Of a stretch of 64,000 nt of DNA, positions 18,575-27,205 are shown piece by piece; position 1 is the stretch's first letter; every line of letters begins with the position of its first letter. Both the position numbers and the translations under genes were made by a program. The DNA comes from Thalassococcus_A lentus (lineage in GTDB: Bacteria; Pseudomonadota; Alphaproteobacteria; Rhodobacterales; Rhodobacteraceae). The notes under the pieces were generated by a model. The model was not told where the DNA came from, did not search any database, and saw only the letters and a program-made list of their open reading frames with translations. Where the stretch lies: the NCBI RefSeq assembly GCF_028023555.1, contig NZ_JAQIOY010000002.1, positions 752,673 through 816,672 on the forward strand, in the 5' to 3' direction.

Positions 18575-19579
18575 CTAGTCGGCGAGGCGTTTGCCGGCCT
18601 CGTCAAAACGCATCAGGGACTGCGCGGCCCATTCCAGCGCAACGGTGTCGCCTTCTAGCGGGATCGGATGGCTGGCATCCTGCCGTACAGTGATCATCTG
18701 ACCCTGCGCCAATCGCAGATGTACCAACGTCTCGGCACCGAGCGCCTCTGCATAGGCGACACTGCCTTCGACCTGCCCGGATTGGGCGATCTGCATGTGT
18801 TCGGGGCGGATGCCGATTTGGGCTGCCCCCGTCTGGCCGATCAAAGCCGGTTCAATGAAATTGGTGGGCGGCGAGCCGATAAAACCTGCCACAAAGGCTG
18901 TCTGCGGATCGGCGTACACATCAAGGGGTGCGCCGATTTGGTCCGCGACCCCGCCGTTCATCACGATCATCCGGTCCGCCAGCGTCATCGCTTCGACTTG
19001 ATCGTGCGTCACATAAAGTGAGGTCACACCCAGTTCGCGCTGCAACGCCTTGATTTCCAGCCGCATTTGAACCCGCAACTTCGCGTCAAGATTGGACAGC
19101 GGTTCGTCAAACAAAAAGACCGCAGGCTTACGCACGATCGCACGCCCCATGGCAACGCGCTGGCGTTGGCCACCGGACAGCTCACGCGGCTTGCGCGCCA
19201 GATAGGGCTCCAGCTGCAGCATCTTGGCCGCCTGAGCGACGCGGGTTTCAATCTCGGACTTTGGCGTTTTGGCGATCTTGAGCCCGTAGGCCATGTTGTC
19301 AAAGACCGACATGTGCGGATAGAGCGCGTAGTTCTGAAAGACCATGGCGATGTCGCGCTCCATCGGCTCTACGTCGTTCACGGCGCGCCCATCGATCCCG
19401 ACCTCGCCCGAGGTGACGGTTTCAAGACCAGCCACCATACGCAGCAAGGTGGATTTCCCGCAGCCTGAAGGGCCGACGATCACGATGAACTCACCGTCTT
19501 GGATGTCGATGTCCACACCGTGGATCACCTCGGTTTTGCCAAAGCTTTTGCGCAGGTTTTTCAGAGTTACAGTCGCCAT
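18575..19579 (-). CDS. ugpC: sn-Glycerol-3-phosphate ABC transporter ATP-binding protein
   Basis: A MalK/UgpC-type cytoplasmic ATPase of 334 aa energising glycerol-3-phosphate import. Walker A GPSGCGKST, signature LSGGQRQRVAMGRAI, Walker B VFLFDEPLSNLDAKLR and switch YVTHDQ are all present. A C-terminal TOBE/OB regulatory region covers about residues 235-334. The ATG overlaps the ugpE stop by one base. It is last in the leftward ugpB-hydroxylase-ugpA-ugpE-ugpC operon. Confidence 0.9.
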   Translation of the reverse strand: MATVTLKNLRKSFGKTEVIHGVDIDIQDGEFIVIVGPSGCGKSTLLRMVAGLETVTSGEVGIDGRAVNDVEPMERDIAMVFQNYALYPHMSVFDNMAYGLKIAKTPKSEIETRVAQAAKMLQLEPYLARKPRELSGGQRQRVAMGRAIVRKPAVFLFDEPLSNLDAKLRVQMRLEIKALQRELGVTSLYVTHDQVEAMTLADRMIVMNGGVADQIGAPLDVYADPQTAFVAGFIGSPPTNFIEPALIGQTGAAQIGIRPEHMQIAQSGQVEGSVAYAEALGAETLVHLRLAQGQMITVRQDASHPIPLEGDTVALEWAAQSLMRFDEAGKRLAD

Positions 19580-20433
19580 TACTTTTCGCTTTCAACAAGG
19601 CCGCGGATAAACAGTTTTTGCATTCCGACAACCACCAGAACCGGCGGGATCATCGCCAGAATAGAGGTTGCCATAATCACCGGCCAATCAGCCGTATCAT
19701 CACCCGACGGGAACATCTGTTTAATCCCCATCACAATGGTGTTCATGTCCGGATCCGTCGTAATCAGCAGCGGCCAGAGATACTGGTTCCAGCCATAGAT
19801 GAACAGGATCACGAAGAGCGCCGCGATATTGGTCCGGCTCATGGGCAGAAGAATATCAAAGAAGAACCGCATCGGCCCTGCCCCATCCACACGCGCCGCC
19901 TCGGCCAACTCATCGGGCACGGTCATAAAGAACTGTCTGAACAGGAATGTCGCCGTGGCTGAGGCAATCAGCGGCAGGATCAGGCCCTGATAGCTGTTCA
20001 ACATGCCAAAGTTGGCGATCACCTCATAGGTTGGCACGATCCGCACTTCGACAGGCAGCATCAAGGTCAGAAAAATCAGCCAGAAGAACAGCTTGCGGCC
20101 GGGGAACCTGAAATAGACGATCGCAAAAGCCGATAGCAGAGAGATCGCAATTTTGCCCAGTGCGATACCAAGCGCCATCACCAGAGAATTGCCCAGCATC
20201 TGGGCAACCGGTGCGTTCACACCCGCGCTCAGCGCGCGGGCATAGTTTTCAAACAGTTTATCCCCGGGCAATAGCGGCATTGGCGGCCGCGCGATTTGTT
20301 GTTGCTCCACGGTCGAAGCCACGAAAGCCAGCCAGATCGGGAAAAAGATAAAGGCCACGCCAATGATCAGGCCCAGATGTGTAAGCCACAAACCCGCGCC
20401 GCGTTTTTCAACCATGCCGTTTTGCTGTGCCAT
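19579..20433 (-). CDS. ugpE: sn-Glycerol-3-phosphate ABC transporter permease
   Basis: An inner-membrane MalG-type permease (284 aa) with six predicted spans and the EAA loop DELAEAARVDGAGPMRFFFDILLP that docks on the ATPase. It overlaps its neighbours on both sides by a single base, indicating a tightly coupled operon. The identity as UgpE rests on the clear UgpB at the head of the operon. Confidence 0.9.
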   Translation of the reverse strand: MAQQNGMVEKRGAGLWLTHLGLIIGVAFIFFPIWLAFVASTVEQQQIARPPMPLLPGDKLFENYARALSAGVNAPVAQMLGNSLVMALGIALGKIAISLLSAFAIVYFRFPGRKLFFWLIFLTLMLPVEVRIVPTYEVIANFGMLNSYQGLILPLIASATATFLFRQFFMTVPDELAEAARVDGAGPMRFFFDILLPMSRTNIAALFVILFIYGWNQYLWPLLITTDPDMNTIVMGIKQMFPSGDDTADWPVIMATSILAMIPPVLVVVGMQKLFIRGLVESEK

Positions 20434-21314
20434 CAGTAATGTACCCTGCGTTCGACAAACTTGAATTGCACCACTGTCAGGATCGAGACCAACACCAGCA
20501 GCACCACCGACTGCGCAGCGCTCGAACCCAGATCCTGCCCGACGAACCCATCGGCAAAGACCTTGTAGACAAGGATCGTCGTAGCCTGTTGCGGGCCACC
20601 GCTTGTGATCGTGTGGATCACACCAAAGGTTTCAAAGAAGGCATAGATGATGTTGACGACCATCAGGAAGAAGGTGGTGGGCGACAACAGCGGCCAGACA
20701 ATTGTGCGGAAGCGTGTCCAGAACCTTGCCCCGTCGATGGCGGCTGCTTCGATTACGGACTTTGGAATAGCCTGCAGCCCGGCAAGGAAGAACAGGAAGT
20801 TATAGCTGATCCGGCCCCACGCGCTGGCGACAACCACCAAACCCATGGCCTCACCTTCGTTCAGAACGTGGTTCCAGTCATAGCCCAGAACTCCCAGATA
20901 CCACGCGACCACCCCGACACGCGTGTTGAACATGAACAGCCATAAAACGCCTGCCACGGCTGGCGCGACGGCATATGGCCATATCAAGAGCGTGCGATAG
21001 GCGCCCGAGCCCTTGATCAGACGGTCGGCCAGAACCGCGAGGTAAAGCGCGACCCCCATGGAAACCACCGTGACCAAAATGGAAAAGATCGCCGTCGTGA
21101 TGAACGAGGTCCGGTAGTACGGATCGCCGGCGAGATATTCAAAGTTGCCCAGACCCACCCACTGCATCGAAAGCCCGAAGGGGTCGGGAATATAAAGCGA
21201 CTGCCAGATCGCCTGCCCGGCGGGGTAGAAAAAGAATATGGCCGTGATGATGATCTGCGGCGCGACCAGCAGAATTGGCAACCATATCCCTTTGAACGTG
21301 ACACGTTTTTCCAT
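20433..21314 (-). CDS. ugpA: sn-Glycerol-3-phosphate ABC transporter permease
   Basis: A MalF-type inner-membrane permease (293 aa) with six spans and the coupling loop KSVIEAAAIDGARFWTRF. In most bacteria it directly follows ugpB. Here a hydroxylase gene stands between them, ending three bases before the ugpA ATG (21314). Start at ATG 21314, MEKRVTFKG, with the first span starting around residue 12. Confidence 0.9.
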   Translation of the reverse strand: MEKRVTFKGIWLPILLVAPQIIITAIFFFYPAGQAIWQSLYIPDPFGLSMQWVGLGNFEYLAGDPYYRTSFITTAIFSILVTVVSMGVALYLAVLADRLIKGSGAYRTLLIWPYAVAPAVAGVLWLFMFNTRVGVVAWYLGVLGYDWNHVLNEGEAMGLVVVASAWGRISYNFLFFLAGLQAIPKSVIEAAAIDGARFWTRFRTIVWPLLSPTTFFLMVVNIIYAFFETFGVIHTITSGGPQQATTILVYKVFADGFVGQDLGSSAAQSVVLLVLVSILTVVQFKFVERRVHY

Positions 21315-21317
21315 ATC

Positions 21318-22304
21318 TCAGCCCCCCATGATCCGCTTGCGGCGAACCTTCATGGCTTCGTTCGCTTCGGCAGTCCCATCGTGGAACGAGCCGAAAACCT
21401 TGTCCCAAGGCACCTCAAGCGAGCCGTAATTACATTCGAAATAGCGGTGGTGCATCTGGTGGTGGAACGTGCCCAGCGCCAAACGGCTTTTGTCCTTAAC
21501 CACCAGCGCTTCGAACCCGCAATGCGTGCTGGCCGCAGTTAGCGTCAGATATTGCAGGTGGTTGATGATGTGCAGCGGATGCGCCCCGGCCACAAAGTGC
21601 ACCAGAACCGACCCCAGAAAAATAACGTGTTCAACCGGATGCATGGACAGACCGGACCATGGCCCGACGTTCACATTGCGATGGTGTACGGAATGCACCC
21701 GCTTGTAGAGCGGCGGCCAATGCAGAAAGCGGTGAATCCAATAGAAATAGAAGCTTTCCCAGATCGGGATCAGAAAGAACAGCGCGACAAACCAGATCGG
21801 GTTGCTGTCCCAACTCACCAAAGGCATCCAGCCATTGGCAAGCGCCCAGAGCATCAGCACCTCGTATGCGGTCCAGACCGTGACCCCCGAAGCGAGCGAC
21901 CAGAACATGTTGTCCACGATCTGCCCACCCATCGTGAATTGTTTGGCTTTGCGCGCCAAAGGTCTTGGGTCGAATTTCAACCGCTCGCCTTGCTTGCGAT
22001 AGCCATGAAACCAAAGGTGCAATCCCCCCGCCACAATAGTGAACAGGATGAGATTGCGCAGATAGATCGCCGCGATCCAGCCCACCGAAAGGGTTTGTGC
22101 AACCTCTTGGGAAGGATGGAAAAATGCCCATGTCAGAACCGCCAGCCCGACTAGGATCAGGCGTTCGCTGATCAAGAACCAGCGGCTCCAGAACCAATAT
22201 GCAACCGCCCCCGCGCGAAACGGTTTGCGGAACACAGGCGAGACCTGCAGCGGTACATTCGGTGTGTGGTTCCAGCCCGGCAGACTGGGTTTTTTATCGG
22301 TCAT
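21318..22304 (-). CDS. Sterol desaturase / fatty acid hydroxylase-family membrane enzyme
   Basis: A membrane di-iron oxygenase of 328 aa. The histidine clusters are complete: HRFLH (191-195), HSVHH (204-208), MHPVEH (221-226) and HHQMHH (281-286). There are several membrane spans between about residues 40 and 190. The family includes sterol desaturases, fatty acid hydroxylases, alkylglycerol monooxygenase and the ornithine-lipid hydroxylase OlsE. The gene is embedded between ugpB and ugpA in the glycerol-3-phosphate operon, three bases from ugpA, so it is almost certainly co-expressed. That suggests a substrate in glycerolipid or membrane-lipid turnover, perhaps under phosphate stress. The actual reaction is unknown. 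Confidence 0.85.
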   Translation of the reverse strand: MTDKKPSLPGWNHTPNVPLQVSPVFRKPFRAGAVAYWFWSRWFLISERLILVGLAVLTWAFFHPSQEVAQTLSVGWIAAIYLRNLILFTIVAGGLHLWFHGYRKQGERLKFDPRPLARKAKQFTMGGQIVDNMFWSLASGVTVWTAYEVLMLWALANGWMPLVSWDSNPIWFVALFFLIPIWESFYFYWIHRFLHWPPLYKRVHSVHHRNVNVGPWSGLSMHPVEHVIFLGSVLVHFVAGAHPLHIINHLQYLTLTAASTHCGFEALVVKDKSRLALGTFHHQMHHRYFECNYGSLEVPWDKVFGSFHDGTAEANEAMKVRRKRIMGG

Positions 22305-22319
22305 GACAGCGGCTCCGGT

Positions 22320-22347
22320 CGTCTGCGCCCGGTCAAGGGCGCAGACG
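22320..22347 (-). other. Intercistronic hairpin after ugpB
   Basis: An 11-bp perfect stem CGTCTGCGCCC (22320-22330) with GGGCGCAGACG (22337-22347) and a 6-nt loop fills the gap between ugpB and the hydroxylase gene. No T-run follows on the leftward strand, which suits 3'-end protection or partial termination. Confidence 0.7.
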
Positions 22348-22361
22348 GATTTCAGATACGC

Positions 22362-23660
22362 TTAACGTGCAGCTTGCTCGAAGCGACGCAGCAGCGCGTT
22401 CCCACGCTCTACCGCCGAGTCCATTGCTTCCTGAGCAGACTTGTCGCCGGACCAGATGGCCTCCAGCTCTTCGTCGATGATGCCGCGGATCTGGTCAAAG
22501 TTGCCCAGACGCAGACCTTTGGAATTGCCGGTCGGCTCTTTCGCGGTCATCTGGATCACGGCGATGTCCGTACCCGGATTTGCATCATAGAAACCCTGGC
22601 TCTTGGTCAGGTCACCCGCTTCTGCCGTGATGGGCAGATAGCCTGTGTCCTGGTGCCATTTGGCCTGAATATCGGCCGAAGACAGGAAATCCATGAAGGC
22701 GGCAACGCCAGCGTATTCCGCATCTTCGTGGCCTTCCATGACCCAAAGCGATGCACCACCGATGATGGTGTTCTGCGGCTCGGCTGCGACAGCTGTCCAA
22801 TAGGGCAGCGGATGCACCTCAAAGGCAAACTCTGCTTCGGCGTTGATACCGGCATAGCCTGCCGAGCTTTCGGTGAAGAGCGCGCATTCACCGGCACGGA
22901 AGTTCGCGCCGCCTTCGTTGCGGCGACCAGCGTAGATAAACTTGCCGTCTTTTGCCCACTCACCCATTGCCGTGAGGTGCGCAACCTGGCCCGCACCGTT
23001 GAACGCCAGCTCTGTATCCGTACCGCCAAAGCCGTTGTCTTTGGTCGCAAACGGAATGTTGTGATAGGCCGAGAAGTTCTCGAGGTGGATCCAGCTCTGC
23101 CATGCGGTTGTCATCGGGCAGTCAACACCCGCGTCTTTCAGTTGATCCAGAACGGAACCAACCGCTTCCCATGTGCTGAGGTCCGCGTCAGCTGCGACGC
23201 CGGCTTCGTTCAACTTGTCCCGGTTTACCCAAAGAACAGGTGTCGAGCTGTTGAACGGCAGCGACAGCATGTTGCCATCAGGAGAGGTGTAGTAGCCTTT
23301 GACCGAGCCGATGTACTTGGACTGATCAAAGCCCTCGCCCATCACTTCGTAGACTGGTTTGATCGCGCCTTTGGCTGCCATCATGGTGGCCGTACCAACT
23401 TCGAAGACCATCAGGACGTGCGGCTGTTCACCAGCCCGGAACGCGGCAATGCCTGCGTTCAATGTTTCAGAGTAGTTGCCCTTGTGGCTTTGGACGATTG
23501 TGTAGTCGGACTGCGACGCGTTGAAGGTATCAACCTGTTCTGCGACCAATTCACCCAACCGACCCGTGAAGGCGTGCCAGAACTGAACCTCGGTCTGTGC
23601 CAGACCGCTGTTGGCAACCATCGTGGCTGCGCTGGCAAGCAATAAAGTCTTGATGTTCAT
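22362..23660 (-). CDS. ugpB: sn-Glycerol-3-phosphate-binding periplasmic protein
   Basis: The periplasmic receptor (432 aa) for glycerol-3-phosphate and glycerophosphodiesters. After a signal peptide (about residues 1-21) the mature protein follows E. coli UgpB closely: FWHAFTG at the start, KGNYSETLNAGIAAFR, VFEVGTATMMA, LPFNSSTPVLW, the ligand loop IIGGASLWVMEG, TGYLPIT and the C-terminal ERGNALLRRFE. It heads the leftward operon, followed by a hairpin and then the hydroxylase and permeases. The 250 bp upstream is AT-rich (23838-23905) and probably holds the promoter; no clear Pho box was recognised. Confidence 0.93.
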   Translation of the reverse strand: MNIKTLLLASAATMVANSGLAQTEVQFWHAFTGRLGELVAEQVDTFNASQSDYTIVQSHKGNYSETLNAGIAAFRAGEQPHVLMVFEVGTATMMAAKGAIKPVYEVMGEGFDQSKYIGSVKGYYTSPDGNMLSLPFNSSTPVLWVNRDKLNEAGVAADADLSTWEAVGSVLDQLKDAGVDCPMTTAWQSWIHLENFSAYHNIPFATKDNGFGGTDTELAFNGAGQVAHLTAMGEWAKDGKFIYAGRRNEGGANFRAGECALFTESSAGYAGINAEAEFAFEVHPLPYWTAVAAEPQNTIIGGASLWVMEGHEDAEYAGVAAFMDFLSSADIQAKWHQDTGYLPITAEAGDLTKSQGFYDANPGTDIAVIQMTAKEPTGNSKGLRLGNFDQIRGIIDEELEAIWSGDKSAQEAMDSAVERGNALLRRFEQAAR

Positions 23661-23910
23661 GTTTTTCTCCCATTTTCAATTTTGAGCCGCCTCGGCGGCG
23701 CGTCGGGCATCTTGCGCGCCCTTTGCTGCCCACGCCGTGTAACGGCGCGGTGACAAACCCATACTTTGAGCATTTTTTTTTGAAAGCAAGCCTCGGTCAG
23801 CGCCAGGACACCGTCCGGTCCGCCGATACCACGCGGAATTAAATGATAGTTATATAAATATCAGATATTTAAGATCTGCGACGCAAGCCTACTAAAAATT
23901 TAAGAATAGG

Positions 23911-25023
23911 TCACAAGGCCCCTTGTCCCACCTGCTTTCCATCGACGAATTCCAGTTTATCCCATTCAAAACGAACACCGATTCCCGGCTCGGCGGGGGC
24001 GACGGCCAAGTGATCCTGCACCACCAACGGCCGGGCCGTGTAGCGATCAATCGGAAAACTATGCACTTCGAGCCAGCCAGCATGCGGTTGCGCGGCCATA
24101 AGCGAGACGTGCAGCTCCTGCATCCCGTGACTGCACACAGGAATCCCGTGTTCTTTTGCGAGCGCGGCCACCCGCAGCCAGCCGGTTATGCCGCCACAGT
24201 TCGAAGCATCCGGCTGGATGTAGGACAGTCGCGACTCTGCCAGCGCCATCTCGAATTCATGAATAGTGTGAAGGTTTTCCCCCATGGCCAGCGGCATTCC
24301 CGTTGCCTCTGCGATCCGGCCGTAGCCCTTGTAGTTATCCGGAATGATCGGCTCTTCGAACCAAGTGATGTCATACTTTTCGAATCCGCGCACGGCGGCA
24401 ATCGCCTGCTCTTCTGAAAAGCCGTAGTTCGCGTCCACCATGAAAGTCGCATCAGGCCCCAGCAGGTTGCGGACAGCCGCGATCCGCTCAATGTCATCGG
24501 CCAGATCAGGCTGACCGATCTTGATTTTGACCGCATTGAAACCAGCGTCCAGATAGCCGCGCGTCTGATCCAGCAGCTTTGGCAGCGTAAAGTTCAGATC
24601 GATTCCGCCCGCATAAGCGCGGCACCGGTCTGACGCGCCGCCTGCCATGGCACAGAGGGACTGCCCTGTGGCAAGACCGCGCAAATCCCAAAGGGCAATA
24701 TCAACCGCAGAAATGGCAAAGGATGCGATCCCGCCCCGGGCGACATAGTGCACGTGCCACTGCATTGCATCATACAGGTCTTCGACATCATCCGGGTCTT
24801 TGCCCGTCAGGAATGGAGCAAGGTCATGCTCGATCATTGCCGCGATGGCATGGCCGCCCTTGCCGCCGGTGTAGGTATAGCCTGTGCCCTGCAAACCGTC
24901 GTCCCGCGTGATCGTAACCGTGATCAGTTCGAAATGCGTATGATCCCCATGTTTTGCGTCGCTCAGGACCTCATCCAAAGGGATTTCAAAACGGCGGGCG
25001 CGAACATCTGTGATCAGGGGCAT
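23911..25023 (-). CDS. Mandelate racemase/muconate lactonizing enzyme family (enolase superfamily)
   Basis: A magnesium-dependent enzyme of 370 aa that abstracts a proton next to a carboxylate, often to dehydrate or racemise acid sugars. Catalytic and metal residues are present: the KIK motif (Lys166, Lys168), Asp197, Glu223 and Glu249 as metal ligands, and an Asp272/His299 dyad in CSHGMQ. That set is the mandelate-racemase subgroup. ATG 25023 has GGAG six bases upstream; a longer frame to 25149 lacks one. It is divergent from iolG across 209 bp. Possible substrates are galactarate, a lactone or another acid sugar; none can be named from sequence. Confidence 0.82.
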   Translation of the reverse strand: MPLITDVRARRFEIPLDEVLSDAKHGDHTHFELITVTITRDDGLQGTGYTYTGGKGGHAIAAMIEHDLAPFLTGKDPDDVEDLYDAMQWHVHYVARGGIASFAISAVDIALWDLRGLATGQSLCAMAGGASDRCRAYAGGIDLNFTLPKLLDQTRGYLDAGFNAVKIKIGQPDLADDIERIAAVRNLLGPDATFMVDANYGFSEEQAIAAVRGFEKYDITWFEEPIIPDNYKGYGRIAEATGMPLAMGENLHTIHEFEMALAESRLSYIQPDASNCGGITGWLRVAALAKEHGIPVCSHGMQELHVSLMAAQPHAGWLEVHSFPIDRYTARPLVVQDHLAVAPAEPGIGVRFEWDKLEFVDGKQVGQGAL

Positions 25024-25232
25024 CTTTGTCTCCGGGCTATTTCGAAACACAACTCCGCGCAAACAACCCGATGTCAAGGTGTTGGTGTTTTTCAAAGATG
25101 ATGGAAATCTATCATTTTGCATTTCAGCGATGACGTGCAATGAGAGCAAATGTTGTCAGTATCTGGCTGAATTCTACAAAGACTGTATCAAATCCGAAAA
25201 AACGAAAAATACTGACCGGTGAGGAAACCAAA

Positions 25233-26219
25233 ATGCTGAACGTAGGACTTCTGGGCGCAGGCCGTATTGCGCTGGTGCATGCCAAGGCGATCGCGACAGA
25301 CCCAAATAGCAAACTGGTTGCCGTTTCAGACTTTGTTCCCGAGGCCGCTCAGAATCTGGCGGATGCGCATGGCTGCGCCGTAGGAACCAATGAAACCATC
25401 ATCGCCGATCCAAACATCGATGCCATTCTGATCGCCACCCCCACCGACACGCATTCCGATTTGATCGAAGCCGCCACCGCAGCAGGAAAGGCCGTGCTGT
25501 GCGAAAAACCCGTGGACCTGAGTCTCGAACGCGCGCGGGCCTGTCTGGCCAAAGCCTCAACGCATGGCAAACCGATCATGGTGGGCTTTAACCGCCGGTT
25601 CGACCCGAATTTCGCGGCACTCAAGGCAGCCATGGATGCAGGCGAGATCGGCAAGCCTGAATTGATGTCGATTACATCGTTCGATCCCGCGCCCCCGCCC
25701 CTGTCCTATGTGCGGGTGTCTGGCGGGCTGTTCCGCGACATGATGATCCATGATTTTGACATGGCCAACTTTCTGATGGGCACGCTGCCAAAGACTATCA
25801 ACGCGGTTGGCAGCTCGCTGGTTGATCCTGAAATCGGCAACGCGGGCGACGTTGACACGGCTGCGGTCACTCTGACCTATGCGGACGGGCGCATTGCCGT
25901 CATCAAGAACTCGCGCCGTGCCAGCTTTGGCTATGATCAGCGGGTTGAAGTTCTGGGATCCGAAGGGATGCTCCAAGCACAAAACATGCTGGAAAACACG
26001 GTCGTCAAATCCACCGCGGACGGGGTTGTCGGGGCCAAACCGGTTCACTTTTTCCTCGAACGCTACATGTCGGCCTATCGCTCAGAGTGGGCCGCTTTCG
26101 TGGCGGCTGTGACGCAGGGCGCGCCTGTTCCGGTTGATCTTCAGGACGGCGTGGATGCGCTGGCCATGGCCGAAGCGGCAACTCTATCTGCGCAAAATGG
26201 CGCACCCGTAGACCTGTAA
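25233..26219 (+). CDS. iolG: Inositol 2-dehydrogenase (Gfo/Idh/MocA family)
   Basis: An NAD-dependent dehydrogenase (328 aa) oxidising myo-inositol to scyllo-inosose. The N-terminal Rossmann motif GLLGAGRI is at residues 5-12, the conserved CEKP is near residue 94, and the C-terminal half has the catalytic lysine region and MMIHDFDMANFLMG, matching IolG-type enzymes. ATG 25233 is preceded by GAGGAAACC. It is followed 37 bp later by iolE, giving the first two steps of inositol breakdown. The remaining iol genes are not in the window. Confidence 0.87.
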   Translation: MLNVGLLGAGRIALVHAKAIATDPNSKLVAVSDFVPEAAQNLADAHGCAVGTNETIIADPNIDAILIATPTDTHSDLIEAATAAGKAVLCEKPVDLSLERARACLAKASTHGKPIMVGFNRRFDPNFAALKAAMDAGEIGKPELMSITSFDPAPPPLSYVRVSGGLFRDMMIHDFDMANFLMGTLPKTINAVGSSLVDPEIGNAGDVDTAAVTLTYADGRIAVIKNSRRASFGYDQRVEVLGSEGMLQAQNMLENTVVKSTADGVVGAKPVHFFLERYMSAYRSEWAAFVAAVTQGAPVPVDLQDGVDALAMAEAATLSAQNGAPVDL

Positions 26220-26256
26220 AACCCAACCAAAACTGCAAAACCAAGGGAGCCTCGGA

Positions 26257-27156
26257 ATGAACGTTCGAGTTGGCATTTCACCTATCGCCTGGCAGAACGA
26301 TGATCTGCCCGACATCACCGCTGGCTTCACCATGGAGCAAGCTCTGAAAGAAGCCCGCGAGATTGGCTATACCGGGGTGGAGCGTGGCCAGCGCATGCCT
26401 CAGGACACCGAAGGTCTGCGCGCCTATCTCGAAGCAGAGGATATCGTTCTCTGCGGCGGCTGGTGTTCAGGGAACCTGTTGGTCAACGATCTTGAGACCG
26501 AAAAAGCCGCCGTCTCCCAGCAGGTCGAACAGTTCATCGCACTGGGCGCGCCCTGCATCGTCTACGCGGAATGTTCAAACACCGTACAAGGCCAGATGAA
26601 AACACCCGTAAACGCGCGCCCGCAGCTTAGCCGGGACGAGGTCATGGCCTATGGCGCCCGCCTGACGGAACTGGCCGAATGGATGGCGGATCAAGGCATG
26701 CCTTTGGCCTATCACCACCACATGGGTTCCATCATCGAGAGCGAAGCGGATGTGGATGCCTTGATGGAAGGGTCTGGCGATGCCGTCGGTCTATGCTTTG
26801 ATACTGGCCATCTTCTGTTTGGTGGCGGCGATGTCATGGCGACGCTTGATCGCTGGTCAGAGCGGGTCAAGCATGTGCATTTCAAGGACATCCGTCCCGA
26901 GATCGTCAAAGATGTCCGCGCCAATGACCGCAGTTTTCTGGACGCGGTCATCGCGGGGGCCTTTACGGTTCCCGGCGACGGTTGCATCGACTTTCAGGCC
27001 GTTGCCAACGCTTTGAAAGGCATGGATTATTCCGGCTGGATCGTCGTAGAGGCCGAACAGGATCCGGCCAAGGCACCGCCCTATGAGTATTCAGAGATGG
27101 GCTACAAGCACATCCTCGATGTCTGCGCGGCCGCCGGTCTGAAGGTCGTCAGCTGA
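26257..27156 (+). CDS. iolE: Myo-inosose-2 dehydratase
   Basis: A TIM-barrel metalloenzyme (299 aa) dehydrating scyllo-inosose to 3D-trihydroxycyclohexane-dione. Family landmarks are GISPIAWQNDDLPDI at the N-terminus, YHHHMGS, LCFDTGHLLFGGGD and HVHFKDIRPE, which supply metal ligands and substrate contacts. A good site AAGGGAG lies 8 bases before the ATG. It acts on the product of IolG encoded just upstream. It ends near a hairpin that separates it from the convergent asparaginase. Confidence 0.93.
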   Translation: MNVRVGISPIAWQNDDLPDITAGFTMEQALKEAREIGYTGVERGQRMPQDTEGLRAYLEAEDIVLCGGWCSGNLLVNDLETEKAAVSQQVEQFIALGAPCIVYAECSNTVQGQMKTPVNARPQLSRDEVMAYGARLTELAEWMADQGMPLAYHHHMGSIIESEADVDALMEGSGDAVGLCFDTGHLLFGGGDVMATLDRWSERVKHVHFKDIRPEIVKDVRANDRSFLDAVIAGAFTVPGDGCIDFQAVANALKGMDYSGWIVVEAEQDPAKAPPYEYSEMGYKHILDVCAAAGLKVVS

Positions 27157-27165
27157 TTTGCAACA

Positions 27166-27195
27166 CGGGTCGCTGCCTCGTTTGGCTGCGACCCG
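27166..27195. terminator. Hairpin between convergent iolE and asparaginase
   Basis: An 8-bp perfect stem CGGGTCGC (27166-27173) with GCGACCCG (27188-27195) and a 14-nt loop lies in the 49-bp gap between two convergent genes. It has no T-run, so strength is uncertain. Confidence 0.5.
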
Positions 27196-27205
27196 CCCGC
27201 CCGTT

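Noticed and set aside
22266..23645. Long rightward open frame (459 aa) opposite ugpB
   Set aside because: It is the mirror of a well-supported GC-biased gene; the translation is His/Arg/Cys-rich without domain motifs, and ugpB is unmistakable on the other strand.
25024..25232. IolR-type operator between the enolase-family gene and iolG
   Set aside because: Short GGAA and ATCA elements are present but no complete inverted repeat could be made without mismatches.
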